Shown: positions 1-6,628, numbered from the stretch's first letter. The stretch: DNA of 8,182 bases from Clostridium sp. CAG:632 (GCA_000431515.1 HF991318.1:67992-76173); one strand, 5' to 3'. Notes: generated by a model not told the origin, from the sequence alone. A program made the numbers and translations.

Positions 1-848
1 GTATCTGGACGGTAGAGCTGCAGAATGAAGATGGCGATACGCAGACGGTAGAAACGATCACTAAGGAAGATATAGTAGAAGAGATTCTTCAGGTGAAGGT
101 GCTTTGCAAAAAGGCGGAAAGCTATGGCGTGGCACTGACACAGGAGGAGCAGGATAAGATCGATCAGCAGGCACAGGAGTTTATCAGTGGCCTGACAGAT
201 GCGGATAAGGCAGAGACCGGAGTGACACAGGAACTGGCGGTACAGGTATATCAGGAGAATGCGATTGCCTCCAAGGTGTATGACAGGATCATGCAGGAGG
301 GAAAGGTAGAGATCTCGGATGAACAGTGCCGGCAGACGAAGATCTATGACCTGTATTTCCCGACCTATACGGAAGAAGGAGAAGGTAATTTCACACCGGT
401 TTCCGAGGAAGAGAAGAGTGCCAAACAGACACAGGCGGCAGAGGCGTACAGCCGGATTACCAGTGAAGATGATTCTCTGAATATTGAAACGGCTGCATAT
501 GAGTATGGATGCACAGAGTCTAATTTCTATACTATGTCGTATGAGGAGTATGTGGATCAGTACGGACAGGAGCTGGCAGACCGGATCTATGCCATGAAGG
601 ATGGTGATTATCTCGGAGTGGTGGAAAGTCAGTACGGATATCATGTGATCCAGATGATCGCATTGACCGATGCCGAGGCAACGCAGAATAAGAAACAGGA
701 GCTGGAGACAGAACTGCGGAAGGAATATTTCACGCAGGTCTATAAGGATTATTTAAAGGAAATTGACAGTGGCTGGAAGTTCTCAAAGAATGTAAATGAA
801 GATGCATGGAATATGATTCAATTCGTGCCGGGGACAACGGAAGAATAG
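1..848 (+). CDS. PrsA/SurA-like peptidyl-prolyl isomerase with degenerate parvulin domain (5' truncated)
   Basis: The reading frame is open from base 3, so the gene begins before the window; the GTG at 93 is an internal codon, not the start. About 281 residues are visible. The upstream half is a Glu/Gln/Lys-rich helical segment like the SurA/PrsA N-terminal chaperone domain. The later half is parvulin-like: a strand reading IYDLYFPT (about 345-368), a helix, then QELADRIYAMKDGDYLGVVESQ, and the family-typical closing motif YGYHVIQMI at 633-659. The usual parvulin histidine at the first strand (as in xxHIL) is absent, so isomerase activity is doubtful and a holdase or foldase role is likelier. 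Such proteins normally act outside the membrane as lipoproteins; the signal peptide would lie upstream and cannot be seen. The next gene follows after 21 bases, suggesting co-transcription. Family assignment is fairly firm; catalytic competence is not. Confidence 0.8.
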   Translation, partial: IWTVELQNEDGDTQTVETITKEDIVEEILQVKVLCKKAESYGVALTQEEQDKIDQQAQEFISGLTDADKAETGVTQELAVQVYQENAIASKVYDRIMQEGKVEISDEQCRQTKIYDLYFPTYTEEGEGNFTPVSEEEKSAKQTQAAEAYSRITSEDDSLNIETAAYEYGCTESNFYTMSYEEYVDQYGQELADRIYAMKDGDYLGVVESQYGYHVIQMIALTDAEATQNKKQELETELRKEYFTQVYKDYLKEIDSGWKFSKNVNEDAWNMIQFVPGTTEE

Positions 849-869
849 ATAAAGAGCAGGAGATATAAG

Positions 870-1679
870 ATGAGCAGAAAAATACTGGTGTTGGATCTGG
901 ATGGAACACTGACGAATTCAAAAAAAGAAGTAACACCGAAGACCCGTGAGGCGATCCGGAAGCTTCAGGAACGAGGACATGTAGTAGCACTGGCATCCGG
1001 CAGGCCGACCGGAGGCATCCGGCAGGTGGCAGAGGCACTTCGGCTGGAAGAGACCGGAGGCTATGTACTGGCATTTAACGGTGCAAAGATTCTGGACTGG
1101 AAAACACAGGAGGTTCTGTTTCAGCAGACACTGGATCATAGATATCTGGCACCGCTTCTGGAGGCGGCATACCGGTACAATCTGTCACTGGTTACCTATC
1201 AGAATGAGTGGGTGATCGTTGAAACCGAGATGAACGAGTATGCAGAGCTGGAGGCACGGATCAATCATCTGAAGGTCCGGCGGGTGGATGACTTTGTAAA
1301 GGCGGTTGACTTCCCAATCAATAAATGTCTATATACCGGAGATCCGGTGCAGATTAAGAAATGCGAGGATGAACTGTTGGAACGTTACGGACAGGAACTG
1401 AGTATTTTTAAATCCGAGGATTATTTTCTGGAGGTCATGCCTCAGAATATAGATAAGGCGGCATCTCTGGATCGACTGATCCATGTGCTGGGAATCGAGC
1501 AGAAGGATGTTGTTTGCTGCGGAGACGGATATAATGATATATCCATGATCCGATATGCCGGAGTGGGCGTAGCGATGTCCAATGCAAAAGATGTAGTAAA
1601 GGAAGCGGCAGATGTGATTACCGGTTCGAATGACGAGGATGGTCTGGTGCCGGTGATTGAAAAGTATTTTCTGGAATAG
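870..1679 (+). CDS. Cof-type HAD-IIB family phosphatase
   Basis: A 269-residue cytoplasmic hydrolase with all four HAD motifs. Motif I is DLDGTL with nucleophile Asp9 and acid/base Asp11. Motif II is ASGRP, with Ser43. Motif III is the lysine in NIDKAASL (Lys196). Motif IV is GDGYNDISM (218-226), whose acidic residues bind magnesium. The cap between motifs II and III (about 85-190) has the size of the C2B cap of the Cof subfamily, and INKCLYTG (150-157) is also typical. Members dephosphorylate sugar phosphates, flavin precursors or pyridoxal phosphate; the substrate cannot be read from sequence. The ATG at 870 follows a purine-rich site (GCAGGAG, 855-861). Length is normal for the family. It lies between the foldase gene and the HD gene, probably in the same transcript, with no obvious functional link to either. 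Confidence 0.93.
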   Translation: MSRKILVLDLDGTLTNSKKEVTPKTREAIRKLQERGHVVALASGRPTGGIRQVAEALRLEETGGYVLAFNGAKILDWKTQEVLFQQTLDHRYLAPLLEAAYRYNLSLVTYQNEWVIVETEMNEYAELEARINHLKVRRVDDFVKAVDFPINKCLYTGDPVQIKKCEDELLERYGQELSIFKSEDYFLEVMPQNIDKAASLDRLIHVLGIEQKDVVCCGDGYNDISMIRYAGVGVAMSNAKDVVKEAADVITGSNDEDGLVPVIEKYFLE

Positions 1680-1692
1680 GACGGTTGACGAA

Positions 1693-2181
1693 ATGAAGTT
1701 AAATGATGTGTTTGTTTCGATGATAGAATTTGATCGGGGAGATGCAAGAAGAATTCAGCATTTTGTAAAGGTACATGCCTTTGCAAAGTTAATCGGAGAG
1801 TTAGAGAATATTGCAGAGGACGAGTTGTATACATTGGAAATTGCTGCTTATGTACACGATATCGGGATTCTGAAGTCTGAGAGAATCTATGGTGACAGCA
1901 ATGGAAAGCATCAGGAAGAATTGGGACCGGATCTGGCAAAGGAGCTGTTGGTGAATCTGGGGTGTGAAGGTTCTGTTATTAAACGGGTGTGTTATCTGGT
2001 AGGACATCATCACACCTATTCCGATATTGATGGCAGGGATTATCAGATTCTGGTGGAGGCGGATTTTCTGGTGAATCTGCAGGAGAATCAGATGCCGTTA
2101 AGTGCGGTTGAACATGCATACAAGAATATTTTCCGGACGGAGACCGGCAGGAGACTGTGCCGGGAGATGTTCGGGCTGTAA
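1693..2181 (+). CDS. Small HD-domain metal-dependent phosphohydrolase
   Basis: A 162-residue single-domain HD protein. The metal-binding set is visible in order: His23 in IQHFVKVHAFAKLIG, the His55-Asp56 pair in AAYVHDIGIL, His73, the His105-His107 cluster in LVGHHHTYS, and Asp124 in VEADFLVN. This fits the HD superfamily of phosphohydrolases acting on nucleotides or other phosphoesters in the cytoplasm; the substrate is not predictable. I chose the ATG at 1693 because AGGACGG (1678-1684) sits before it. A TTG at 1657 extends the frame back into the HAD gene but lacks a good ribosome site. The gene starts 13 bases after the HAD stop and is followed 19 bases later by a terminator, so it is the last gene of its operon. 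Nothing suggests damage: the domain is complete. Confidence 0.88.
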   Translation: MKLNDVFVSMIEFDRGDARRIQHFVKVHAFAKLIGELENIAEDELYTLEIAAYVHDIGILKSERIYGDSNGKHQEELGPDLAKELLVNLGCEGSVIKRVCYLVGHHHTYSDIDGRDYQILVEADFLVNLQENQMPLSAVEHAYKNIFRTETGRRLCREMFGL

Positions 2182-2200
2182 ATGAATGGTTTATAAGTTA

Positions 2201-2228
2201 AGGCAGAAACATAGTGTTCTGCCTTTTT
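2201..2228 (+). terminator. Rho-independent terminator after the HD gene
   Basis: AGGCAGAAAC and GTTCTGCCT form a nine-pair stem with one bulged A and the five-base loop ATAGT. The final T of the stem runs straight into four more T (2225-2228). Position, stem and T-run are those of an intrinsic terminator and separate the housekeeping operon from the ABC operon. Confidence 0.88.
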
Positions 2229-2248
2229 AGCGTCTAAAAATATAAATC

Positions 2249-2277
2249 TTGCATGCATATAGAATATATGATATAGT
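2249..2277 (+). promoter_or_regulatory. Extended -10 promoter for the ABC transporter operon
   Basis: A -10 box TATAGT (2272-2277, five of six to consensus) is preceded by TG one base upstream (TGATATAGT), an extended -10 element. Seventeen bases further up is TTGCAT (2249-2254), a weak -35 box sharing TTG with consensus. The -35 overlaps the 8-base palindrome TGCATGCA (2250-2257), which could be an operator, although a palindrome of this length can arise by chance. The predicted start near 2284 leaves a leader of about 100 bases before the first gene. The site lies just after the preceding terminator, the expected place for a new promoter. Confidence 0.65.
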
Positions 2278-2310
2278 TTTTATAGAGTAACCTGTGGGGG
2301 GACAGGGCAA

Positions 2311-2412
2311 ATGGTACGTGTGCTGGGAAAGGTAAAGGGAAAATTAGAATATGATATATCGAATTGTGATGCTAGAGGAGGAACGATATGGAACGGACGA
2401 GTAGATGGCTGA
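2311..2412 (+). CDS. Possible 33-codon leader ORF upstream of the ABC operon
   Basis: An ATG at 2311 opens 33 codons beginning MVRVLGKVKGKLEYDISN and ending at TGA 2410-2412, inside the start of the first large gene in another frame. A G-run (2296-2301) lies about nine bases upstream and could pair with the anti-Shine-Dalgarno. The N-terminal part is basic, there is one Cys (residue 19), and there is no hydrophobic segment. The ARGG near the end is simply the translation of the next gene's Shine-Dalgarno, so it should not be taken as a double-glycine cleavage site. It may be a translated leader peptide, a small product of the operon, or chance. Confidence is low. Confidence 0.25.
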   Translation: MVRVLGKVKGKLEYDISNCDARGGTIWNGRVDG

Positions 2413-3140
2413 TCATCAGTATTATAATTGTTGGACTTGGAATTTTGGCTTGTATAGGAAAGGTCGGATATGATTATATTTCAAAACAAAATAAGGTGAA
2501 ACAAACGGAGACAGCCACCTCGTCGGACGTTTCAGAAGGTACTGGCGAATATGGGACCAGTACACAAGAATCCTATATGGAAGATCCATACTTCAAAATA
2601 AAGAGAGAAATGGGAATTTCAGGACTGGAGGAAGGAAACACATTAGAGGTTGCAGGATATGAACTGGAAATGCTTTCTATGGACTATGTACAAGAATATG
2701 GGGATTGGAGACTTCCGTATGGAGTCACAGGAAGTGTGGGGCAGAAGATGGATGAACCATGTATTGTATTTCGAATGAAAGTTACGGCAGCGGAAGAGTT
2801 TGAGCCTTATGTATATAAGGAGGAAATCTCGCAATATCCGGTTCAGAATACGTTGCTTTTCTTTTTAAATGCAGAGCAGGAACCGATAGGAGGTTGTGAG
2901 GTATATGCAACCGGAGGTGATGGCTATGTGGATGGTGCAGCGGAGACGGGACCTTATGTAGTGGATTTATATTATGGCGAAACAAAAGAATTTGAAATAG
3001 CATTTAAGGATGAAGATCATTTGTTTCAACAGAATGAACCATTTTACATAGTGTTAGATCCCAATATAAGTGGTGTGGCAGCTTCCGGTTCTGTTGAGGG
3101 AGATATAAAGAAAGGATTTTTGCGATATGTGGAGAATTGA
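2388..3140 (+). CDS. N-terminally anchored ectodomain protein, first gene of the ABC operon
   Basis: I do not recognise a named family. The 250 residues begin with a short charged tip and a hydrophobic segment (about 7-25, WLIISIIIVGLGILACIG), which is either a membrane anchor or a lipoprotein signal with an imperfect lipobox (ILAC, Cys22). A Ser/Thr/Glu-rich linker follows (about 38-63), then a domain of about 170 residues with alternating hydrophobic positions that looks beta-rich (for example CIVFRMKVTAAEE, NTLLFFLNAEQE, EFEIAFKDED, EPFYIVLDP). It should lie outside the membrane. The ATG at 2388 is six bases from AGGAGG (2376-2381). The stop overlaps the first permease gene by 14 bases, so translation is probably coupled. 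Its end resembles the last gene of the operon (6074-6628). A role as substrate-binding or immunity-type accessory to the exporter is inference from context. Confidence 0.8.
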   Translation: MERTSRWLIISIIIVGLGILACIGKVGYDYISKQNKVKQTETATSSDVSEGTGEYGTSTQESYMEDPYFKIKREMGISGLEEGNTLEVAGYELEMLSMDYVQEYGDWRLPYGVTGSVGQKMDEPCIVFRMKVTAAEEFEPYVYKEEISQYPVQNTLLFFLNAEQEPIGGCEVYATGGDGYVDGAAETGPYVVDLYYGETKEFEIAFKDEDHLFQQNEPFYIVLDPNISGVAASGSVEGDIKKGFLRYVEN

Positions 3141-3948
3141 GTTGAATCGCTTGATTCGTTCTAAGGGACTTTATTTGTCGTTGGGTATTGGCATGGCATT
3201 AGCTATCTGGCACTTTTTAAAATGGGATCTTCCGGTATATCGGATGTGGGAACAGGTATATGATTTTAGTGCCTTGGGTGAAAAAGAAATATACATACCG
3301 ACCGCATATGAAATGTGGATGAATAATGACGTATTTTCAACTCCGGAATATTTATTTCTGCTTTTTATTCCAATATTGGCGGTATTGCCATATGCAATGA
3401 CTTATCATATCGATAGGACATCCGGGTGGATGAAGAATTTGAATGTACGCATGGAACGTGCCCGGTATATGCGGATGAAGTTGATCATGATATTCCTGAG
3501 CGGTATGGTTACAGTTATGATTCCGCTTATTGTACAATTTCTGATGGTTGCGTGCTGCTTTCCATTGAAGCACCCACAGCTGATAGGGGGATATACTTTG
3601 GTTGGTGTAAGAAATATATGGTATGTATTATTTTATACACATCCCCTTATATATACCATGCTATTTGTGGTTTTAAATGGAATATATGGCGGTATGATGG
3701 CAGTATTATCGATGTTTTTGGCACATGCCACAAATAAGGGAATTTTGGTTGGAATTATGCCATTCATATATCATCTGTTTTTGTTTTCTTTTTTGAACTT
3801 GATAGGACATGCAGAGCTGTCACCAATGAGATTTCTGAATGGAGAAACAAGCTGTAATTATTGGATACAATATCTGACCATGTTAATGATCACACTATTG
3901 TTAATTGTGATTACTTATAGGCAGGGGAAGGAATGCGATGTATATTAA
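3127..3948 (+). CDS. ABC-2-type permease, first of three
   Basis: A 273-residue membrane protein with six hydrophobic segments at about 15-31, 75-95, 119-145, 172-198, 205-226 and 247-264, the layout of an ABC-2 exporter half-permease. Between segments 2 and 3 is a basic amphipathic stretch (DRTSGWMKNLNVRMERARYMRMK), the place where such permeases touch their ATPase. A long loop between segments 1 and 2 (about 32-74) should face outward. The start at 3127 follows AAAGGA (3111-3116) by ten bases and overlaps the previous gene by 14 bases; the end overlaps the next gene by 11. Sequence motifs alone do not name a family. By context it is one membrane subunit for the ATPase encoded at 5437, probably exporting a peptide or amphipathic drug. 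Confidence 0.82.
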   Translation: MWRIELNRLIRSKGLYLSLGIGMALAIWHFLKWDLPVYRMWEQVYDFSALGEKEIYIPTAYEMWMNNDVFSTPEYLFLLFIPILAVLPYAMTYHIDRTSGWMKNLNVRMERARYMRMKLIMIFLSGMVTVMIPLIVQFLMVACCFPLKHPQLIGGYTLVGVRNIWYVLFYTHPLIYTMLFVVLNGIYGGMMAVLSMFLAHATNKGILVGIMPFIYHLFLFSFLNLIGHAELSPMRFLNGETSCNYWIQYLTMLMITLLLIVITYRQGKECDVY

Positions 3949-4657
3949 ATCAATCTGGAGAGAATTGGCGATATTAGTCGTATTCTATATAGTCTGGTAT
4001 AACTGCTTTCTATATTTTATGGTTCCTGTTATTTTGCCAATCGGAGTCAGTTGTATGGCAGATGTGCTGTTAGCAGGTACTTATATAAATGAACGGCTTT
4101 TATTTATAACACCGGTAATCCTGCTGTTCAATTATATGGTGTATCATAGAAGACAGGGGGTAAACTGGAGAATTCGATATGGATCGGATTTGGGTATGCT
4201 ATATAGATGTCTTGTGATAGCGGGAACGGGCATTGTAGCTATCCTTTTTGTTCAGATTGGGTTACTTGGATTCTGGGGGAAGATACAGGGGAAAGCGATA
4301 TGTAATTGGAGCCTGACAACGAGCTGGTTCTGCAATCATTATGGCGGAACCTTGTATATATCCTGGGAGAAAGCAATACTGATATTGTTGGCACTGCATG
4401 GCATATTTTTGCTTGCAATTAGTATGGTTGAATATGTCTGGTTAATTAAGGGTGGTACACTTTGGGGGTTGGCTTTGGTACTATATATAGGAGGCGAGAT
4501 AGAATATCGATTTCGCCCGATTTATCTATTATATCGTAGTAGTGGATTCTCAATCAATATGGGCTCTGAATTGTCTGCCTGGGTTATTCCGATTGTCAGT
4601 ATGGTGCTTATAGGAGGAGTTAGTGTTATTTGTACAAAGATTATTAAAAGAAAATAG
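3938..4657 (+). CDS. Putative ABC transporter permease, second of three
   Basis: A 239-residue membrane protein with about six hydrophobic segments (roughly 9-33, 54-70, 90-113, 145-170, 173-186, 212-233) and a basic C-terminus (TKIIKRK). A basic loop after segment 2 (YHRRQGVNWRIRYGSDLGMLYR) matches the place of the ATPase-contact helix in the first permease, so the overall fold appears the same although residue identity is low by eye. The start follows AAGGA (3928-3932) by five bases and overlaps the first permease by 11 bases. The third permease begins 35 bases before its end. Short loops and lack of recognisable motifs make the family call depend mostly on topology and on the ATPase two genes downstream. 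Confidence 0.75.
   Translation: MYIKSIWRELAILVVFYIVWYNCFLYFMVPVILPIGVSCMADVLLAGTYINERLLFITPVILLFNYMVYHRRQGVNWRIRYGSDLGMLYRCLVIAGTGIVAILFVQIGLLGFWGKIQGKAICNWSLTTSWFCNHYGGTLYISWEKAILILLALHGIFLLAISMVEYVWLIKGGTLWGLALVLYIGGEIEYRFRPIYLLYRSSGFSINMGSELSAWVIPIVSMVLIGGVSVICTKIIKRK
4612..4617 (+). promoter_or_regulatory. Shine-Dalgarno fixing the GTG start of the third permease
   Basis: AGGAGG lies five bases before GTG 4623, inside the second permease gene. It supports the GTG start and the 35-base overlap; the next in-frame ATG (4684-4686) would cut into the first membrane segment and has no such site. The arrangement suggests translational coupling between the second and third permeases. Confidence 0.75.
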
Positions 4658-5435
4658 TTGGAAATATTTGGCATTTTTTGCCATGTTTTGTATTCTGGGT
4701 ATTGTATTGCAACTGCACTTTCAGAAAGAAACAGGTGGGCAGTATGCACTGAATATTCAGAATCTGTATGTCCTGCTTTGGTATGGAAGAGAGCCGGTCA
4801 GAGAATATTCGGCCGGAAATATTATTCGGATACCGGGTTTGTGGTTTTGGATACATAGCGTTTTGTATATATTGCTGCTGAGATGTACGAATCGAAATGA
4901 GGACTATTCCTATATATGGATTGTAGAACAGGCATCAAGAAGCAGGATCTGGAATCAGATAGTTTGCCGTCTGATATTAAATACGATGATTTATATGGGA
5001 TTATTATGGATTGCATTTGATATTGCCGCAAGGATAGGAAAAGGACTTCCTCAGATGACAGAAGGCTTAGAAGAAATGAGTGGGATATATAGGCATTTGA
5101 CATTGGATGTATCCGGAAATGATTTGAAATTCTGGATGCATGTGATGATTATGCCGTTATTGGTTTGTATAGCACTTCATATGTTGCAGGAAGTTATGGC
5201 TATGTTTCTTGGAATGCAGATGAGTATTGTGATTTCTTTTGGATATTTATTTATAGCAAATTTTGTGTATGGGTGGGGAATCATTGGTAATGCAACGATG
5301 CTTTCCCGGAGCGAATTTCTTGGATATTCAGAGGATTGGTGGAAGACAGGATTGTTATGCATTTTTATTTGCATCCTATCGTATCTGATAGGATATCGAA
5401 GAATAACAAAAAAAGATATTATGGAGGGAATATAG
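4623..5435 (+). CDS. Putative ABC transporter permease, third of three
   Basis: A 270-residue protein starting at GTG 4623, with six hydrophobic segments at about 13-31, 70-88, 113-136, 170-197, 200-217 and 239-257. As in the first permease there is a long loop after segment 1 (about 32-69) and a charged, basic stretch between segments 2 and 3 (RCTNRNEDYSYIWIVEQASRSR) where the ATPase would dock; its short form, an aromatic/charged helix before segment 3, recurs in all three permeases. The C-terminus is cytoplasmic and charged (YRRITKKDIMEGI). It ends one base before the ATPase gene. The extracellular loop between segments 3 and 4 (about 140-168, LPQMTEGLEEMSG) is acidic. Likely an ABC-2-fold subunit; no named family recognised. 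Confidence 0.78.
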   Translation: MLFVQRLLKENSWKYLAFFAMFCILGIVLQLHFQKETGGQYALNIQNLYVLLWYGREPVREYSAGNIIRIPGLWFWIHSVLYILLLRCTNRNEDYSYIWIVEQASRSRIWNQIVCRLILNTMIYMGLLWIAFDIAARIGKGLPQMTEGLEEMSGIYRHLTLDVSGNDLKFWMHVMIMPLLVCIALHMLQEVMAMFLGMQMSIVISFGYLFIANFVYGWGIIGNATMLSRSEFLGYSEDWWKTGLLCIFICILSYLIGYRRITKKDIMEGI

Positions 5436-5436
5436 G

Positions 5437-6096
5437 ATGGAAGTCAGAATGAGTCATTGTTCAAAAATCATTCGAAAAGATAAGGTGCTTGAGAATATTT
5501 CGTTGGAATTTATATCGGGAAAGGTATATGGACTGCGTGGGGTGAATGGCTCTGGAAAGACGATGCTGCTGCGGCTGCTTTGTGGACTGATTTATGCATC
5601 CGAAGGTGAAGTGGTGATTGATGGTCAGGTGCTGGGAAAAGATATATCATTTCCGCCTAGCGTGGGAGTGCTGATAGAGAATCCTGGATTCCTGCCGGAA
5701 TTTAGTGGATATGATAATTTATATGCGATTAGTCAGATTAAAAAGAAAATCGGCAGAAATGAGATTGAAGCAATCATGCGGGAATTTGACCTTGATCCCG
5801 GGGAACGAAAGCATTATCGAAAATTCTCACTGGGAATGAAACAGAAACTGGGATTGTGTGCTGCATTTATGGAACAACCGGATATGATCTTGCTGGATGA
5901 ACCAACCAATGCCTTGGATGAACATTCGGTTATGGTGTTAAAACAAGAAATCGAAAGGCAAAAAGAGAGAGGAGCCTTAATTGTTCTGGCTTCGCATGAT
6001 AGAGAAACATTAAATATGCTGGCAGATGAAATGATTGAAATCGAAAATGGGAAAATACGGGGAGCAGAGGTACATGATCAGAAAGAAAAGAAATAA
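5437..6096 (+). CDS. ABC transporter ATPase, BcrA/LanF type
   Basis: A 219-residue nucleotide-binding subunit that powers the membrane complex from the cytoplasm. Visible motifs: Walker A GVNGSGKT (35-42), signature FSLGMKQKLG (130-139), Walker B MILLDEPTNALD (150-161) with catalytic Glu155, and switch His187 in ASHD. At the Q-loop position the sequence is GVLIENPGFLPEFSGYDNL, so Glu81 replaces the usual Gln. This E-loop, together with SLGMKQ, is known for the LanF lantibiotic-immunity ATPases and is also seen in BcrA, which points to export of antimicrobial peptides or similar amphipathic compounds. The start follows GGAGGG (5423-5428) by eight bases. The protein is shorter than BcrA (about 300), lacking the C-terminal extension. 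It is the only ATPase in the operon and would form a homodimer. The last 23 bases overlap the next gene. Confidence 0.93.
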   Translation: MEVRMSHCSKIIRKDKVLENISLEFISGKVYGLRGVNGSGKTMLLRLLCGLIYASEGEVVIDGQVLGKDISFPPSVGVLIENPGFLPEFSGYDNLYAISQIKKKIGRNEIEAIMREFDLDPGERKHYRKFSLGMKQKLGLCAAFMEQPDMILLDEPTNALDEHSVMVLKQEIERQKERGALIVLASHDRETLNMLADEMIEIENGKIRGAEVHDQKEKK

Positions 6097-6628
6097 GATT
6101 ATAATCGGTGCAGTACTGAGCGTTATTTGTATAGGTGGCATTATATGGCGCATTTCCTATATTAATCATCGTTTTCCGGAGGAAACGATCGTTGATACGC
6201 GATATGGAGAAAGCGGAATATTACAACAGGATGTCGAAATGACAGTTGTGGAACAATTGTTTGTCCCGTTCGGTGAAAAGGAAGATGGATCCGAAGCGAT
6301 AATATCAGATGGATATAATTATGTAGTGAAGGTTCAATTGAAGAATTATGGAGCGGAAGAAGCCAAAGTAGACCTGACCTCTCTTTATGTAGGCACTATG
6401 GGATTCACCAATGGAATTGAATTGGAAAAATATCTGGAATGGAATGAAAATGTAAAAACACTACATCCGGTGCTGCAAAGTCAGGAAGTGCTTGAAGTGA
6501 ATTTGGTATATGAATTAATGGAATTTCAATGGAAAAAGAAAGATTGGTCTCATGTAACAGAACAACCATATTATTTGCAAAAAATCAATTATCCATATCT
6601 ATACAAGTGGAGATGCAGCGATTTGTGA
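6074..6628 (+). CDS. N-terminally anchored ectodomain protein, last gene of the ABC operon
   Basis: A 184-residue protein of no family I can name. A very basic tip (MIRKKRNK) precedes one hydrophobic segment (9-25), so the rest should sit outside the membrane. That part (about 36-184) is beta-rich by eye: DVEMTVVEQLFVPFG, YNYVVKVQLKNYGAEEAKV, VLEVNLVYELMEF. YVVKVQLKN followed by a later EVNLVYEL strand recalls the immunoglobulin-like DUF4352 type of fold, but this is only resemblance. Its closing section (EVLEVNLVYEL...EQPYYLQKINYP) lines up with the first gene of the operon (KEFEIAFKDED...NEPFYIVLDP). I chose ATG 6074, nine bases after GGGGAG (6059-6064); an ATG at 6035 in the same frame would bury the anchor behind a long tail. 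It overlaps the ATPase gene by 23 bases and so belongs to the operon. Confidence 0.78.
   Translation: MIRKKRNKIIIGAVLSVICIGGIIWRISYINHRFPEETIVDTRYGESGILQQDVEMTVVEQLFVPFGEKEDGSEAIISDGYNYVVKVQLKNYGAEEAKVDLTSLYVGTMGFTNGIELEKYLEWNENVKTLHPVLQSQEVLEVNLVYELMEFQWKKKDWSHVTEQPYYLQKINYPYLYKWRCSDL

Noticed and set aside
93..95. GTG as start of the PPIase-like gene
   Set aside because: The frame is open to the window edge with in-family helical sequence before it and no Shine-Dalgarno, so it is an internal Val codon.
1657..1692. Longer HD protein starting at TTG 1657
   Set aside because: It would start inside the HAD gene without a ribosome site; ATG 1693 has AGGACGG upstream and begins just before the HD domain.
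1442..1939. Minus-strand ORF of 165 codons across the HAD and HD genes
   Set aside because: It lies antisense to two genes with complete catalytic motifs, shows no domain, and has the composition of a shadow frame.
2374..2385. Double-glycine (RGG) cleavage site in the 33-codon leader ORF
   Set aside because: The codons AGA GGA GGA are the Shine-Dalgarno of the next gene read in frame, and the peptide lacks a bacteriocin leader pattern.
3426..3737. Second plus-strand frame inside the first permease
   Set aside because: The permease frame has proper membrane topology and coupling overlaps; this frame has neither ribosome site nor recognisable features.
6035..6073. Longer last ABC-operon protein starting at ATG 6035
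   Set aside because: It adds a tail before the basic tip and membrane anchor, while ATG 6074 has GGGGAG at good distance and gives a normal N-terminus.
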